Notes under the pieces: generated by a model | Told to the model about the DNA's origin: nothing | What the model saw: only the letters and a program-made list of their open reading frames with translations | Databases searched by the model: none | Origin: Lepidostoma basale | Lineage: Eukaryota > Arthropoda > Insecta > Trichoptera > Lepidostomatidae | Length of the DNA: 64,000 bases | Direction of reading: 5' to 3' | NCBI GenBank assembly: GCA_022606425.2 | Contig: JAHDVF020001467.1 | Span: 62,001 to 126,000, forward strand | In this document: one piece after another, positions 31,580 through 42,518 of the stretch | Position numbering within the stretch: the stretch's first letter is position 1 | How the letters are laid out: the number at the start of each line of letters is the position of its first letter | Program-made: the position numbers and the translations under genes

Positions 31580-32178
31580 ATTGAAAGAAGAAAGAGAAAG
31601 AAGAATGGAGCTTTAAAAGTAGTTATTGGAAACAAGAATTTATCAATGAAAGCGAAAATGGCCGTTCACAATGGAGTTCTGGTTCCAACCTTAATGTATG
31701 GAAGCGAAGCGTGGAACTGGCAGAAGAAAGATGAGAGCAGAATAAATGCGGTAGAGATGAGGTCCCTAAGACGTATGTGTGGTAGAACGATGTACGACAG
31801 AATCTCAAATGCTGATGTTAGGAAAAAATGTAGAGCGAAAGAAGGTATTATGAACAAAATTATAAAAGGTTCGCTGCGTTGGTTCGGACATATGGAGCGC
31901 CTGGGTGAAGAAATAATGGTTGAAAAAGTATAAGTTAACGATGTAAATGGAGTAAGGATTCGAGGTAGACCGAGGAAAACATGGCATGACCAAATTAATC
32001 AAATATTAAAAGTTGGTCATGTCAGAAGCCGGAAGAATCGACGTGCGTGTATGACTCGATGTATGAATGTGGAGGAAGCTAGAGAGGTGTGCCAGGATAG
32101 AGTAGTGTGGCGGTCCATTCTCTCTGCCTACCCCTGCGGGGAAACGGCGTGATGGTTTTGTTTGTTGTTTGTTGTTTG
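31580..32178 (+). mobile_element. RTE-A LINE, subfamily 2, nearly open
   Basis: From GALKVVIGNKNLSMKAKMAV through MYGSEAWNWQKKDESRINAV, RTMYDRISNADVRKKCRAKE, SLRWFGHMERLGEE, one stop at 31,931, then VNDVNGVRIRGRPRKTWHDQ, VGHVRSRKNRRACMTRCM, VCQDRVVWRSILSAYPCGET and TGA. The tail is (GTTT/GTTTG) repeats, not GTTA. Only one stop interrupts it, so this is a young copy. Confidence 0.9.
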
Positions 32179-33063
32179 TATATTTTAATATTGATTTTTT
32201 GTGCCAAATCGAAATTTCTTTGACAGAATAATCACAAAAGCAATGATTTTATGATATGTTATTTTATCGATTATTTACCAAATACATGGTTGAAATTACA
32301 TCAGTAATCGCTAAACCATTTTTCTGACATTTAATGGTAACTATTATATATTATAAAAAAGTAATAATTATGGGGTAAAATTAAATAAAAGTATTAATAT
32401 AAAAACTTATATGTATGAGAGAACATTGTTAAGGTATTGATCCATGAGTGTTGAAGATTTAATTTAGTTTGAAGGATTTTTCAGATAATAAAGACTTTGA
32501 CCATCAAAAACTGATTAATTGAATCAAACGAATAGAAATTCATATTTATTGATATTTTTAACAATGATATTTTACGTAACACTAACTTTAATAATATTGT
32601 AAACTTCCGATTTTAGAAGTTTTATTATATTTTGTGGGAGAACACATAAAAATTATCATAATAAAACGAGTAATATGTAAATAAGCTTCTAAAAAATTAA
32701 CGTTTCCATCCATATTAAAAATTTATTCATATTTTAAAATGTGTTGTTTAACCATGCACCACACTATAACAGTTAACTGTAAAAACACATAACATTTCCA
32801 TTTATTGCTTCACTTTGACTCATCATCGCTATGATATCAGTATTTATTGTTTTAAATTTAATAATTATTTTAATGTAAAAACATTCATTAACATTCTTAT
32901 CATAAGAACGATGCCTTATTTCAACCTTAAAAAAAAATTATTACGATTTCTCACAATGCCATAGATTTATCTAGCCCAAAGTACGTTAACCAAGAATGTG
33001 GTATACTCAATGTCATATAATTATAGTTTTATTATATGTTTAATATAAAATAAATAAGTTTTC
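32179..33063. other. No gene; AT-rich with PAL-E remnant
   Basis: PAL-E remnant at about 32,600-32,760 (TTTAGAAGTTTTATTATATT, TAAAAAATTAACGTTTCCAT). The remainder is featureless. Confidence 0.45.
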
Positions 33064-33209
33064 TTTGTATTAAACCACGGTATGGTTATTATAATTGATG
33101 CCAACTAGTTTCGCTTGGACCCAAGTTTCATCAGGGCATTATGTTGGGTCCAAGTGAAACTAGATGGCATCAATTATCATAACCATAACGTGGTTAAATT
33201 CAAAGTTCA
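33064..33209. repeat. PAL-A palindromic repeat, short form
   Basis: Left arm TTTGTATTAAACCACGGTAT ... GATGCCAACTAG is mirrored by CTAGATGGCATC ... ACGTGGTTAAATTCAAAG. The left arm carries a well-formed hammerhead-like motif on the minus strand. Confidence 0.9.
33097..33140 (-). ncRNA. Hammerhead-ribozyme-like motif, family PAL-A (best copy)
   Basis: Minus strand: helix I strand ATGCC (33,135-33,139), perfect core CTGATGA (33,128-33,134), one extra A, helix II built on CTTG/CAAG with loop GGTC, GAAA (33,109-33,112), self-complementary ACTAGT (33,104-33,109), T at position 17 (33,103), and helix I partner GGCAT (33,098-33,102). Helix I is five perfect pairs. Every invariant base of the hammerhead core is present; the single extra base before helix II is the only departure. 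Cleavage would fall after position 17. Confidence 0.65.
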
Positions 33210-33397
33210 TTTTTTTATTCTTATTTTTTTTTTAATTTAGAGTTTTAGTTCAGTCAATTTGAAAGAGAAAACAATGTAGTATTATATATTATAATTTTAA
33301 AGTTAAAGTAAAATAAAGTGTAAATGTCAGAAATATATTAAAAGACTTTTAAGTCTTTTAATATATTTTTTAATATATTATATTTTTTTAATATATA

Positions 33398-33825
33398 TTG
33401 ATATACCTTATGTATGGAAGCGAAGCATGGAACCGGCAGAAGAAAGATGAGAGCAGAATAAATGCGATAGAGATGAGGACCCTAAGACGTATGTGTGGTA
33501 GAACGATATACGACAGAATCTCAAATGCTGATATTAGGAAGGAATGTAGAGCGAAAGAAGGTATTATGAACAAAATTATGAAAGGTTCGCTGCGTTGGTT
33601 CGGACATATGGAGCGCATGGGTGAAGAAATAATGGTTAAAAAAGTATACGCTAACGATGTAAATGGAGTAAGGGATCGAGGTAGACCGAAGAAAACATGG
33701 CATGACCAAATTAATCAAATATTAAAGGTTGGTCATGTCGGAAGCCGGAAGAATCGACATGCGTGTATGACTAGATGTATGAATGTGGAGGAAGCTAGAT
33801 AGAGTTGTTTGGCGGTCCATTCGAC
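33398..33825 (+). mobile_element. RTE-A LINE, subfamily 2, 3' end deleted
   Basis: One frame from LMYGSEAWNRQKKDESRINA through SLRWFGHMERMGEEIMVKKV, GRPKKTWHDQINQILKV, CMTRCMNVEEAR, then a stop made by an internal deletion that removes the EVCQDRVVW start. It ends at WRSI. The GTT tail is missing. The short duplication AAAAGACTTTTAAGTCTTTT lies just upstream. Confidence 0.85.
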
Positions 33826-34984
33826 TTTTAAAAGTAATATATTAAATAATATTTTTCTACTGCAACAATGACAGTTTCAAAGATTCTTCATCGAATAATC
33901 ATTTAATGAAAGTGACATATATAGCTTAACAAACTGAAACATATCATTGCCATTAGATTAAATATGGAGTTTTTCAGCATTGTTGAATCTAACCCAAAAA
34001 ATCTAAACGTAACCTATTATAATTCTAACTAGGCTTAATATTAACAAAATTAACTATAAATTAAATGTATCTGCAAGCAATCTGGGTCAATACACACATG
34101 TTTGTTTTAATTTATCCCTCTGTGCAAATATTACATCAATCGGCAAAATAGTTCACATGATTCCGAATACATTAGCCAATAAATTCAATAAAGGAAACAG
34201 TTATACAATTTACCTATCGCAATCATTTGGGGTAATTCACCTGCAGAGTAGGGAGTGGGGGAGAAGGGTGAAGGGAAAAGGGAGGAGGGAGTAGAACAGA
34301 AGGGGATGGTCCGGTAATTGAGATGTCAGCGGCAGTTGCCGGGAAACTGGCTCATCACAAATACCAAAATTCACTACAAAGAGACTTGTTTTAAAATCCG
34401 CAACATGTTTGACAGCCGCTCACGGACCTGAGATTCGAAATATCAATGCAGTCAACAAATCTTGAACAATGCGAAGCGCGAAAACAAATTATTTCTGCTC
34501 CCTATGAGCTACAAACCATCGATTTTATGTCATCCATTTTTCAACACCAAAATAACTCTATGCGCTGTTATCGTTGAAACAAGCAATTGAAATATTTGTA
34601 TATGTTCCCTATGTTGTGAATTCACATTTGAAATAATTTTCGAAAACTTTTTTTACGAAACTATATTTCATTATTTAGCACCTACGTGTTTTATTCTTTG
34701 ATATAAAATCTAAACATTTACTATTTAGGAAAGGAATGGAAACACTGCTTAATTGGAGTTTTATTATACCTTATGAGAGTGACGTGTTCCGCCTTGCTAG
34801 GGCATCATCAAATGTTTAACTCGTTTTTTAATTAAAAATTATACAGTACTCTAGCATGGCGAAAAGTGTTACTCTATACTCAACTCTCAAATATCAAATA
34901 TTAAATTTATAGTGATACGTTTTAGTTCAAGAAACAAAAAAATGGTCCATTGTTTTGGCCAAAACACTATGATACTTTAACATT
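33826..34984. other. No gene; two PAL-E copies, purine-rich tract and island
   Basis: PAL-E remnant at 33,890-33,990. A purine-rich tract (GAG/GGGA) spans 34,240-34,310. A single-copy island lies at 34,200-34,600. A better PAL-E copy at 34,755-34,950 has on the minus strand TTGATGATGCCCTAGCAAGG then CGGAACACGTC, the hammerhead-like order with mutated bases. Confidence 0.5.
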
Positions 34985-35292
34985 ATAAACTTTTAAATTA
35001 AAAAACTTTGTTTTATGCATCACAATTGTATTTTTACTTTTCGCGAGCGCTGTTTCGTCAACCTAACACGTATGTTGATATCATCAGGTGTTACAATAAT
35101 ATATCAAATGTCAAATTTTCGTGATTTTTTTAACCTTTACACACATAAAGGTTCGAAAAATCACGAAAATTGGACATTTGATATATTATTTTAACACCTG
35201 ATGATGTCAACATAGGTTGACGAAATAGCTGTGGCGAAAAATAAAAATACAATTGTGACACATAAAACAAAGTTTTTTAATTTAAAAGTTTA
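34985..35292. repeat. PAL-C palindromic repeat, 308 bp
   Basis: ATAAACTTTTAAATTAAAAA at the left end is mirrored by the right end. Inner arms (ATCAGGTGTTACAATAATAT; ATATTATTTTAACACCTGAT) and the centre (TCGTGATTTTTTTAACCTTT; AAAGGTTCGAAAAATCACGA) are also mirrored. The right-arm motif at 35,192-35,240 reads CTGATGA, T, GTCAAC/GTTGAC with loop ATAG, GAAA, TAGCTGT then G. The G at position 17 would block cleavage. The left arm carries the same order on the minus strand. Confidence 0.9.
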
Positions 35293-35690
35293 TAAAAAAA
35301 TAAATATTTTATTTTTGCATTATCATAAACAATATAAGATGTTTACACCGCGGAAGGATGAGAATTATCTGAAACATGTTTATGCTCAACAATTAAATAA
35401 AGTATTCTGAAAAAACATGGTTACTTATTATTATTTTTTTAAGTAAAGGTACTGGATACTTTTGAGAGGAGGGTTTAGCGTAGAAACCTGGTACCTGTAA
35501 ATAACGGTGAAAGCTTTAGAAAACGTCTGTCGTCTGTTAACTGTTAACTATTACTTTATATTTGTGATAGGATGTAATTGGCCTTACTTTTATTTAAGTG
35601 TTATTTTTTTCAAATATGTTTTTTTCTGTTATAGCTGTTATAACTTTAAATAAATAAATAAATACCGTACAACTTTAACAAAGCTCCTAG
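35293..35690. other. No gene; PAL-D-like remnant
   Basis: Positions 35,330-35,420 (CACCGCGGAAGGATGAGAAT, TATCTGAAACATGTT) keep a decayed PAL-D order. The rest is unrecognised. Confidence 0.4.
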
Positions 35691-35694
35691 TCCT

Positions 35695-35950
35695 GCAAAC
35701 ATGTGAGACTAAATAGGCTAAGATGGACTGGTCACGTACAGAGGATTCTATCATCGCGAACCCCAAAAACGAAGCTGGAGGGGCACCCAGGTATCAGAAG
35801 ACCCACCAAGGCTACGATGGGAGGATACAGTTGGGAGAGATGGGGCAAAATTTCTGTAAGTGTCAAGTTGGAGGGTCGCAGCAGAAGACAGGAGGAGTTG
35901 GAGAAGAGGACTAATGAAAACCAAAGCTCTATATGGCCTGTAAGAAGATG
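35695..35950 (+). mobile_element. RTE-like LINE C-terminal fragment
   Basis: Begins RLNRLRWTGHVQRI, passes through a frame change (EDSIIANPKNEAGG) to a DGRIQLGEMGQN-like segment and ends near LYMACKK. The RLRW.GHV.R segment is standard in RTE-type ORFs. Confidence 0.65.
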
Positions 35951-36630
35951 GAGTATAAAACCGAAAGAAATTCTAAAAGCTCACATTATGTGGTAAAATC
36001 AAAATATCTTTAATTAAATCCAGCTTTAATGTTGTTTACAAGCATAAAAGTGCACGGCGGTGCATTTCGATGGGGTTGTAAATGTATTAAGAATATAATC
36101 GGACATTTAACGCCAGCTTCCCAAACAAACAATAAAGCTGTACCCTCGGAACAGTGCATGCAGCCTTCGGTGATAATGCAAATCCGCTTTATGGAAATAG
36201 CATCGTAATGTGGGTTTTATAATTCAACTCGGAATATTTTAATATCGCTGCTATGCGGTGACATCAAAACCGAATGTAAACCTCACTCAAGCGCCTCCAG
36301 CGGAGAGGTTATTACGGTCTGAAATAATTGTTCATGGCGATTGAGAAGCCGAGTGAGTTTCCAAAAAGTCATCTTATTATTATAAACAAACTATCGTTTT
36401 AACAACTATTTTTTATATTGAGCACTATTATGGCAACGGTGGTACAAATAAAGTGGACCAGATGATTATTTTGGACATAATACCAATTTAACAGATCACT
36501 AAATTGAATATTCAATTGAAATTTGAAACATACCACTACTTTCCACTTTACTAAAGTAGAAAATATACAGTATTGTGTTACAAATTCCATTTTACAGTGG
36601 AATTCCACTGTGTTAACGCCTTAACGTGAC
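35951..36630. other. No gene; single-copy island 36,020-36,350
   Basis: GC-richer, non-repeated sequence (CACTCAAGCGCCTCCAGCGG). No coding family recognised. Confidence 0.4.
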
Positions 36631-36735
36631 GACCTTTGTGGCCGAGTGGTAAGTGCATTGACTGCCACCCCGAAGGTTCCGGATTCGATTCCCGGCGAGG
36701 GCAGTGTGATTGTCACACTGTCTTTAATCAGGAGT
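36631..36735 (+). mobile_element. SINE-1 subfamily b, head only
   Basis: tRNA-like head with A box TGGCCGAGTGG and B box GATTCGATTCC, then GTGTGATTGTCACACTG. This subfamily differs by AAGTGCATTGACTGCCACCC in place of GAGCTCTGACTTCCATACC. It stops where an RTE-B fragment begins. Confidence 0.8.
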
Positions 36736-36737
36736 AT

Positions 36738-37025
36738 CGCGCTTGGAATAACCTTGAGGAACAGATTTAGAAACGAATTTGTTCGTCAACAAACCAAGGT
36801 GACTGAGGGGGCTCTGGGGATGGGTGGGCTGAAATGGCGATGGGCTGGCCATATCCGTCGGATTCCGTAGAGTTTGACGTCCCTCTGCCCGCTGGGCCGA
36901 CGATCTGAAGAGGATTGCTGGACATGGATGGATGGGAGCTGCAATGGATAGGAGGCGGTGGCGTGCTTTGGGAGAGGCCTACATCCAGCAGTGGATGACA
37001 GACGGCTGATGATGAATGATGAAAT
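36738..37025 (+). mobile_element. RTE-B LINE 3' end
   Basis: Codes for LGITLRNRFRNEFVRQQTKV, GGLKWRWAGHIRRIP, and in another frame DDLKRIAGHGWMGA, RRRWRALGEAYIQQWMTDG and a stop, followed by TGATGATGAATGATGA. One or two frameshifts. Confidence 0.8.
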
Positions 37026-37283
37026 ATGCTGTATGTAAATGCGGAAAGCAACGGGAAACTACCACATTAATGCCCAAGTGGCATCATATAAACCAGCAAA
37101 AGTGTTACATTTTGCTGCAAACCTACCCCTTGGATTGAAACTAGCGATGCGAAGATATTTTACAACACTCATTTTGTAATTTATATTCAGATTTATATAT
37201 TTTTTTATATACATTATAATAGTTTATGTATCAAAGTGCAAAAATATTTAGTTGTTTCCAATATTGGTTGATCTTTTTAATCA

Positions 37284-38140
37284 AATCAAATCAAACAATC
37301 AAATCAGTTTATTTTCTCAAAAGATATTACAAACAATTATAGTTTAAGGCATCTATTGAAAACAGGTAAAACATAAAGAATATATAAAACCAGTAACGCA
37401 TGAGAGATGGTTCGACGTTAGGAATACAAGATATTCTCCAAAGTCAAGAGTATTTGTCTTCTGAACGTACTTTCACGAATATGAAAGACGTCGATCTCCG
37501 AAGCGATCATGTTCAGGAATTTGATTGCTCTCCCCACCGGCATCACCAAAGGCAGTTTGGTTCTGCATGCTAAGAGATAAAACCGCATGTGCTGATGCTG
37601 TCGACGATAAAAGAAGAATCTGGAACATAAAGATACATAGCCTCCAAGATAGCGGAATTCTCAAAGAATCCCCCTGATAAGTCTGAAGAAATGTGTAAGT
37701 GTACACCCATCTCTTCTTATCTGCAAACTATTAGTCCCCAGCGTGCCCAAGAATAATGCAATGAGATAAAGCCACGGATAGTTACCAAACTCTCTCATGT
37801 AGGGATATCTCAGAAATCTTTTCTGAACCCTCTCTAACATGACCGAGTATTCAAATATAACCAGTAACGTAGATTGCTTCGGCGTCGTTATGAGAAAAGT
37901 ACAAAATGCTCCCTCCCTCAAGCACGAGTCCTCCGATGGCTTTACTGACAAACCGTTATACGGAGTAATAATGTTTAATGCTTGTCGGAAGGACATCTGA
38001 CTGCTTTTTGTCAAGGACCGCTGTATCCAGTGCCCGGCTGCGGATGTCAACCAAAGGTCCACAGCAAGTAATCTTAAAATAATTAAGTTTTCAGGAGAGT
38101 TCAACTCAAGAGGAAAGCAAAAAACTTTGCTTTGCAAAAT
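37284..38140 (-). mobile_element. Jockey-like LINE, longest copy here
   Basis: 3' tail of AATCAAATCAAATCAAAC type at 37,284. On the reverse strand a 158-codon frame (38,137 to 37,661) covers SPENLIILRLLAVDLWLTSA, VMLERVQKRFLRYPYMREFG, LGTLGTNSLQIRRDG and HFFRLI. A frameshift then leads to the NQTAFGDAGGESNQIPEH-like end. This is the post-RT part of a Jockey-type ORF2. Confidence 0.85.
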
Positions 38141-38389
38141 TTAAAATATGCTAATTTATGTAAAAAGTATGTTAACTTGGGAAGGGTAGAATTCTACCTA
38201 AGGAAATATACAATAGAAATTTACTGTTTTTGGCGAAACCTTTTCTAATTCATCATTTTATATTTGTTTCGCCCTCAATCAATTCATACACCCCAAAAAA
38301 CTTCGATAAATCCTATAATTATCATTTTTTAATTCATTCAATATTTTTGAGGTTTTAAGAAATATATAAAATATCCAAAAAAAGCCTGA

Positions 38390-38882
38390 ATGGCAGTGCA
38401 CAATGGTGTTCTTCTACCGACCCTTATGTATGTTATTGTAAAGTAGAATAAATGCAGTAGAAATGAGATCTCTTAGACGAATGTGTGCATACTCTGTGTA
38501 TGATATAGTGTCGAATGAAAATATAAAAAGTGAATGCGGTGCCAATGATGGTGTTATGAACAAAATAATGAAAGGATCATCAAGATGGTTTGGACAAATG
38601 GAAATAATGAATGAAGAAAGAATGGTAAAATAATTATATGTTAACGATGTAAATGGAACCAGAAATAGAGGTAGACCGAGGAAAACGTGGCACGATCAAA
38701 TAAATCAAATATTGAATGTCGGCCATGTGAGGAATCAGGGAAATCGACGCGCGTGAATGACACGATATATGAATGTTGAGGATGCGAGAGAAATATGTCA
38801 GGAAAGAAAAGCGTGGCAGTCCATTATTTCTGCCTGCCCCATCGGCGAGACCGCGTGATGGTTAGTTAGTTAGTTATTTAGT
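38390..38882 (+). mobile_element. RTE-A LINE, 3' portion
   Basis: Follows the usual order: AVHNGVLLPTLMYV, INAVEMRSLRRMCAYS, IMKGSSRWFGQMEIMNEERM, a stop, NGTRNRGRPRKTWHDQINQ, ARVNDTIYECRG-like frame break, SAYPFGET-like end and (GTTA)n. Several stops. A deletion removes the EAWNWQKK segment. Confidence 0.85.
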
Positions 38883-39057
38883 TAAGAGATATATATTTTT
38901 TATAACAAAAATCACTGCAATATTTAATAGTTTGCAACTACAAGTGGAAGCTTATAATTTCAAACATATATAAGATGATTAGTATTTGTAGGTTTAATCT
39001 ATGATCGGTTGGACGGTCAAAGTCTGAGCGGGAGATGCCTATTGGTTGCGATGAGGT

Positions 39058-39182
39058 TCGCAACCCATCACACGGCGTCTCCCGCGGGGGCGAAAACAGA
39101 AGGATAGAATGCCGCATCGGTTAAAGTGTGGCAGTCCATTTTTTCTGCCTACTACTTCGGGGAGACGACGTGATGATTGGTT
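39058..39182. mobile_element. Inverted pair of short RTE-A 3' ends
   Basis: 39,058-39,110 is the stop region in reverse orientation (CACACGGCGTCTCCCGCGGG). 39,117-39,182 is the same region forward (AAAGTGTGGCAGTCCATTTT to GACGACGTGATGATTGG). Confidence 0.65.
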
Positions 39183-39225
39183 GCTTGAATAGTATGAATA
39201 ATTGAGTATTTACTGAGTACTTCAT

Positions 39226-39480
39226 GACGATTGGTAAGTGCATTGATTTCCACCCCGAAGGTTCCGGTTTCGATTCCCGGCGAAGGCAGTGTGATTGTCA
39301 CACTGTCTTTGATCTGGTGTGGAATTTACGTGGCAATAAAGTGGCGATAGATTACCTACATATCACATGTCACGAGAATCACTATGATAGCTATAATAAT
39401 ACCCTTTACATCGATTTGGCTCAAGCTGTCATGATATAAAGAGCGATTGAACAAAATTATAATAATAATAATAATAATTT
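39226..39480 (+). mobile_element. SINE-1 subfamily b, AAT-tailed
   Basis: Head (AAGTGCATTGATTTCCACCC, B box GTTTCGATTCC), GTGTGATTGTCACACTGTC, body, then an end unlike subfamily a: TTTACATCGATTTGGCTCA, ATGATATAAAGAGCGATTGA and an (AAT)n tail. Confidence 0.85.
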
Positions 39481-39987
39481 AAACACCGACCTCAGACACA
39501 CACATAATCTTTCAAACTTTATTTTATTCGTGTATAGTATGAATTGTTTATGTGAATGTGTGCGTAAACTAATACTTTACGTGTACTATAAAATAACTTG
39601 TATAATATTTTATAAATAAATTTCCTTTAAAAATGATATTACTCGTATTTACACTTGATACTATCTGGCTGTTGTGATGTTCCGTAGATCGAACTGGTAC
39701 TACGAAACACCGGTGACGTTATGCAGGAGCTCTGTGTTATCTGGCCATTAATGTCTCATGAATGATTCATCAACATGCTGCTTTATCATTCTAGGAGCCA
39801 TCCATAATCTGCCACGCGAGGGACGAATACATTCCGAGAAATGCATTTTAATAGAGACGTAATCAAAGAACTAATATTCTTCTCATAATGGAGGTGACGC
39901 TGTGTGGCTTATAATTCTTTAAGACATTTCCTAACTTTCCTTTAATATTTGTTTATAGCTGTGTTATGTACGCACCTCGAATATTTC
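39481..39987. other. No gene; single-copy island 39,640-39,900
   Basis: GC-richer and non-repeated; includes GCCACGCGAGGGACGAATAC. No coding family. Confidence 0.4.
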
Positions 39988-40470
39988 TAATACAGTACAC
40001 CCCGCTAATCCGGCACGATCGGTACTTCGACGACGTCGGATAACCGGAAGTGCCGGATTACCGAGCGCCATTTAAAAACTGGTGGGAACATAGCACGAGA
40101 GACGGATAGAACCATCAGGGCAGCTGACTGATGATTACATTTTTAATCGTATAATATCTATCTGCATTAAAATCGATAAGAAAAATACACAACATTTTTC
40201 GCTAAGAAACCAAAGAAACTTTAAACAAAGCATAAGACTAAGATTTTATACAATTGGTTTTTTAAATGTATACAAATACTTGTAGACAAATACTGGATTT
40301 TTACCATCATTTTTAAGGACTAATTGTATCTCAATAGAAACGAAGATGTAAATTTTTTTGGAAACAGAATACGGTAGTCGAGGCGTTAACAGGACTTATG
40401 ACATGTCATTGGTTGGGTTAAGCGATCACTTTATGTTAACAACATTCCCCATTCCACCCTTCTTACGACA
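39988..40470. mobile_element. Possible pogo/Tigger-like DNA transposon relic
   Basis: TACAGTACACCCCGCTAATC resembles the terminal sequence of pogo-type elements (CAGT...CGCTTATCCGG) at a TA target. A subterminal inverted copy (GTGCCGGATTACCGAGCG) lies at 40,050-40,067. The stretch GTCGAGGCGTTAACAGGACT to GTTAAGCGATCACTTTATG (40,378-40,438) recurs inverted at 52,211-52,272. No transposase frame is seen. Confidence 0.4.
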
Positions 40471-40619
40471 CCACGTCTGACAAATTTTTGAAACTTGTAT
40501 ATTATATGCTACTATTTTTTTAATAACTTCACTGTTTGCAGGTCAATCTACATGATATATTTAATTTACTTTAAAAACTAATACATAATGGTTTTTTTAT
40601 TTAATCATTAACAACAGAT

Positions 40620-40815
40620 GACCTTCGTGGTAAGTGCATTGACTGCCACCCCGAAGGTTCCGGGTTCGATTCCCGGCGAGGGCAGTGTGATTGTCACATT
40701 ATCTTTGGCGATAGATTAGCTACCTATTACATGTCACGAGAATCACTATGATAGCTATAATACCCTTTACATCGATTTGGCTCATGCTGTCATGATGTAA
40801 AGAGCGATTCAACAA

Positions 40816-40852
<37 letters not shown>

Positions 40853-40855
40853 GCC
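40620..40855 (+). mobile_element. SINE-1 subfamily b, AAT-tailed
   Basis: Lacks the A-box part (GACCTTCGTGGTAAGTGCAT) but has B box GGTTCGATTCC, GTGTGATTGTCACATTATC, the body, the end CATGATGTAAAGAGCGATTC, and an (AAT)n array of about 30 bases. Confidence 0.85.
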
Positions 40856-41679
40856 AGGCGATGCTAAATTATTGAAAGTGCCGAACTGTTCCATCCCGAT
40901 TCCCAGACAATTTAATTAATTAAATAAAATATACGTTATTCCGGCTAATTTTCCTAAAAACAAACAAAATTCAATGAGACATGACAATATAATTATTATA
41001 TAACAATTTCATTATTCTTTTACTTTTTGAATCCAGTTTTCATTAATTACATAATTCATAAATAGCAGATTCCAAAAATATGTAAGTACCTACAGGTCTA
41101 GAAAATAATATAAACCTACCTACAATTCAAGAAAATAATAAAACTACGATATAACATTCTCGATATATATTAAACTTAAAGATTTCGACTACTTTTGTAC
41201 TTAAACCTATCGAAGTACCTACTTCAATATCTTCTCGTTTATTGCTCCTAGAATATAGATTTGATTCAATTTAGTAATCGAAATGTACCGAACATTTTCG
41301 ACATTTAAACTATAACTTCCACCAAATTATGTATATTTCTGAGAAGGTTACCAATATTGTAGTTCGTAATGGAGCGGGTGCTGGCAGCATTACTCTCTAA
41401 TTGAATCTGTGGGCTAAACATTATCAAGTCCGGACCTGGGAGTCCCGAGCTATCAGGAACATCGGCGCATTGTCAAGGCACGTAACGTCATTAGGGCGTC
41501 GGTCGAGGGCGTCCAATTAATTTGGGTATAAAACCATAAAGATTGCATCAGTGGCGCCCCCCACACTTCCACCATAACATAAGGAATACGAAATCAATAT
41601 CTAACTAAAAATAAAACCTTATCACAATATTTTCCATATGAGACCCCCGCTTTGTGTTTAGATATATTAAATTAGTAAA
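40856..41679. other. No gene; AT-rich spacer and single-copy island 41,340-41,580
   Basis: The island (GCGGGTGCTGGCAGCATTAC; GGGCGTCGGTCGAGGGCGTC) is non-repeated and GC-rich for the region. No coding family; possibly regulatory. Confidence 0.4.
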
Positions 41680-41840
41680 TATATAAAATGAAACTAAATC
41701 TTTGTATTTCTTCTATATTCGCCTTCACTTTGTGTTGTGGTTTCATATTTGAATAAATATACTTATACTTTGTATTACAACACTTTTTATTTTCACTGAA
41801 CACAGACATGTTTCGGTTACAAGTAACCTTTATCATTGTA
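41680..41840 (-). repeat. PAL-F repeat with hammerhead-like motif
   Basis: CTTTGTGTTGTGGTTTCATA and TTTGTATTACAACACTTTTT are shared with a copy in MOCOS intron 1 (55,318-55,450). The end (41,802-41,839) carries a hammerhead-like order on the minus strand. Confidence 0.65.
41802..41839 (-). ncRNA. Hammerhead-ribozyme-like motif, family PAL-F
   Basis: Minus strand: helix I ACA (41,837-41,839) with TGT (41,802-41,804); first strand ATGATAA (41,830-41,836; two changes from CTGATGA); extra A; helix II GGTTAC/GTAACC, six perfect pairs; GAAA (41,811-41,814); palindrome ACATGT (41,806-41,811); C17 (41,805). The core is probably inactivated, but the structure is well kept. Confidence 0.5.
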
Positions 41841-41969
41841 AACAATTTTAACAATCAAATAAAACAGAGCGGTCAGTCGTATACTAAATAGAGATCGAGT
41901 TTTGTATAAATGAGAGTTTAATTAGGATTGATGAGAATATGAGAAAAATTAAAAAAACAAATATTTCTA

Positions 41970-42205
41970 ATGAAGCTGAATACTCTCCAATATTTGGAGT
42001 ATTTTCTTTTCGAACATTGTATCATCCATAATGAAATATGTCAATCTCCGTAGCGATCATGTCCGGGAATTTGGTTGGCTCTCTCCGTCGACATCACTAC
42101 AAGCAAGTTTGTTCTTCTTGTTTGAAGATAAAAGTTTATAGAATGTGCTGATGCTGTCGAAAATAAAATGATCGATCCTCTCCAAGATGGCAAAGTTCTA
42201 AAGGA
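41970..42205 (-). mobile_element. Jockey-like LINE 3'-end fragment
   Basis: Reverse strand resembles the end region of the 37,284 copy (CTCCGTAGCGATCATGTCCG; ATGTGCTGATGCTGTCGA). Lacks the pentamer tail. Frames broken. Confidence 0.7.
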
Positions 42206-42279
42206 AACTAACATTAACAAGTTTAAAAAATCAAATAATAATACACTGTTATTTGTATTAACAATCATTTATTTGGTAA

Positions 42280-42319
42280 CACCAACCGGTTTCGCTCCCG
42301 CCGGAGCTTAGTCAGGGTG
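42280..42319 (-). ncRNA. Hammerhead-ribozyme-like motif, family PAL-B (left arm)
   Basis: Minus strand: helix I CACC (42,316-42,319) with GGTG (42,280-42,283), four perfect pairs; first strand CTGACTA (42,309-42,315; T in place of the invariant G8); extra A; helix II GCTCC/GGAGC with loop GGCG; GAAA (42,290-42,293); palindrome ACCGGT (42,285-42,290); T17 (42,284). Confidence 0.55.
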
Positions 42320-42518
42320 AGAGAGTTGTAAAGTTTTGCTTTCGTGGCCGTACTCGCCATCTCTAAACTTTCGTATGGAGCACTTAATTTGTGGTGTGAC
42401 ATTATTAAATAAAATAATAATATACTTTTAGTAATTTTAATTAACACCACTTTATTCGATAGATGGCCAATTTAAAGATGGCAAATACGGCCACGAAAGC
42501 AAAACTCTACAACTCTCT

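Noticed and set aside
40800..40850. (AAT)n array as an independent microsatellite of interest
   Set aside because: It is the 3' tail of a SINE-1b copy, as at 39,455.
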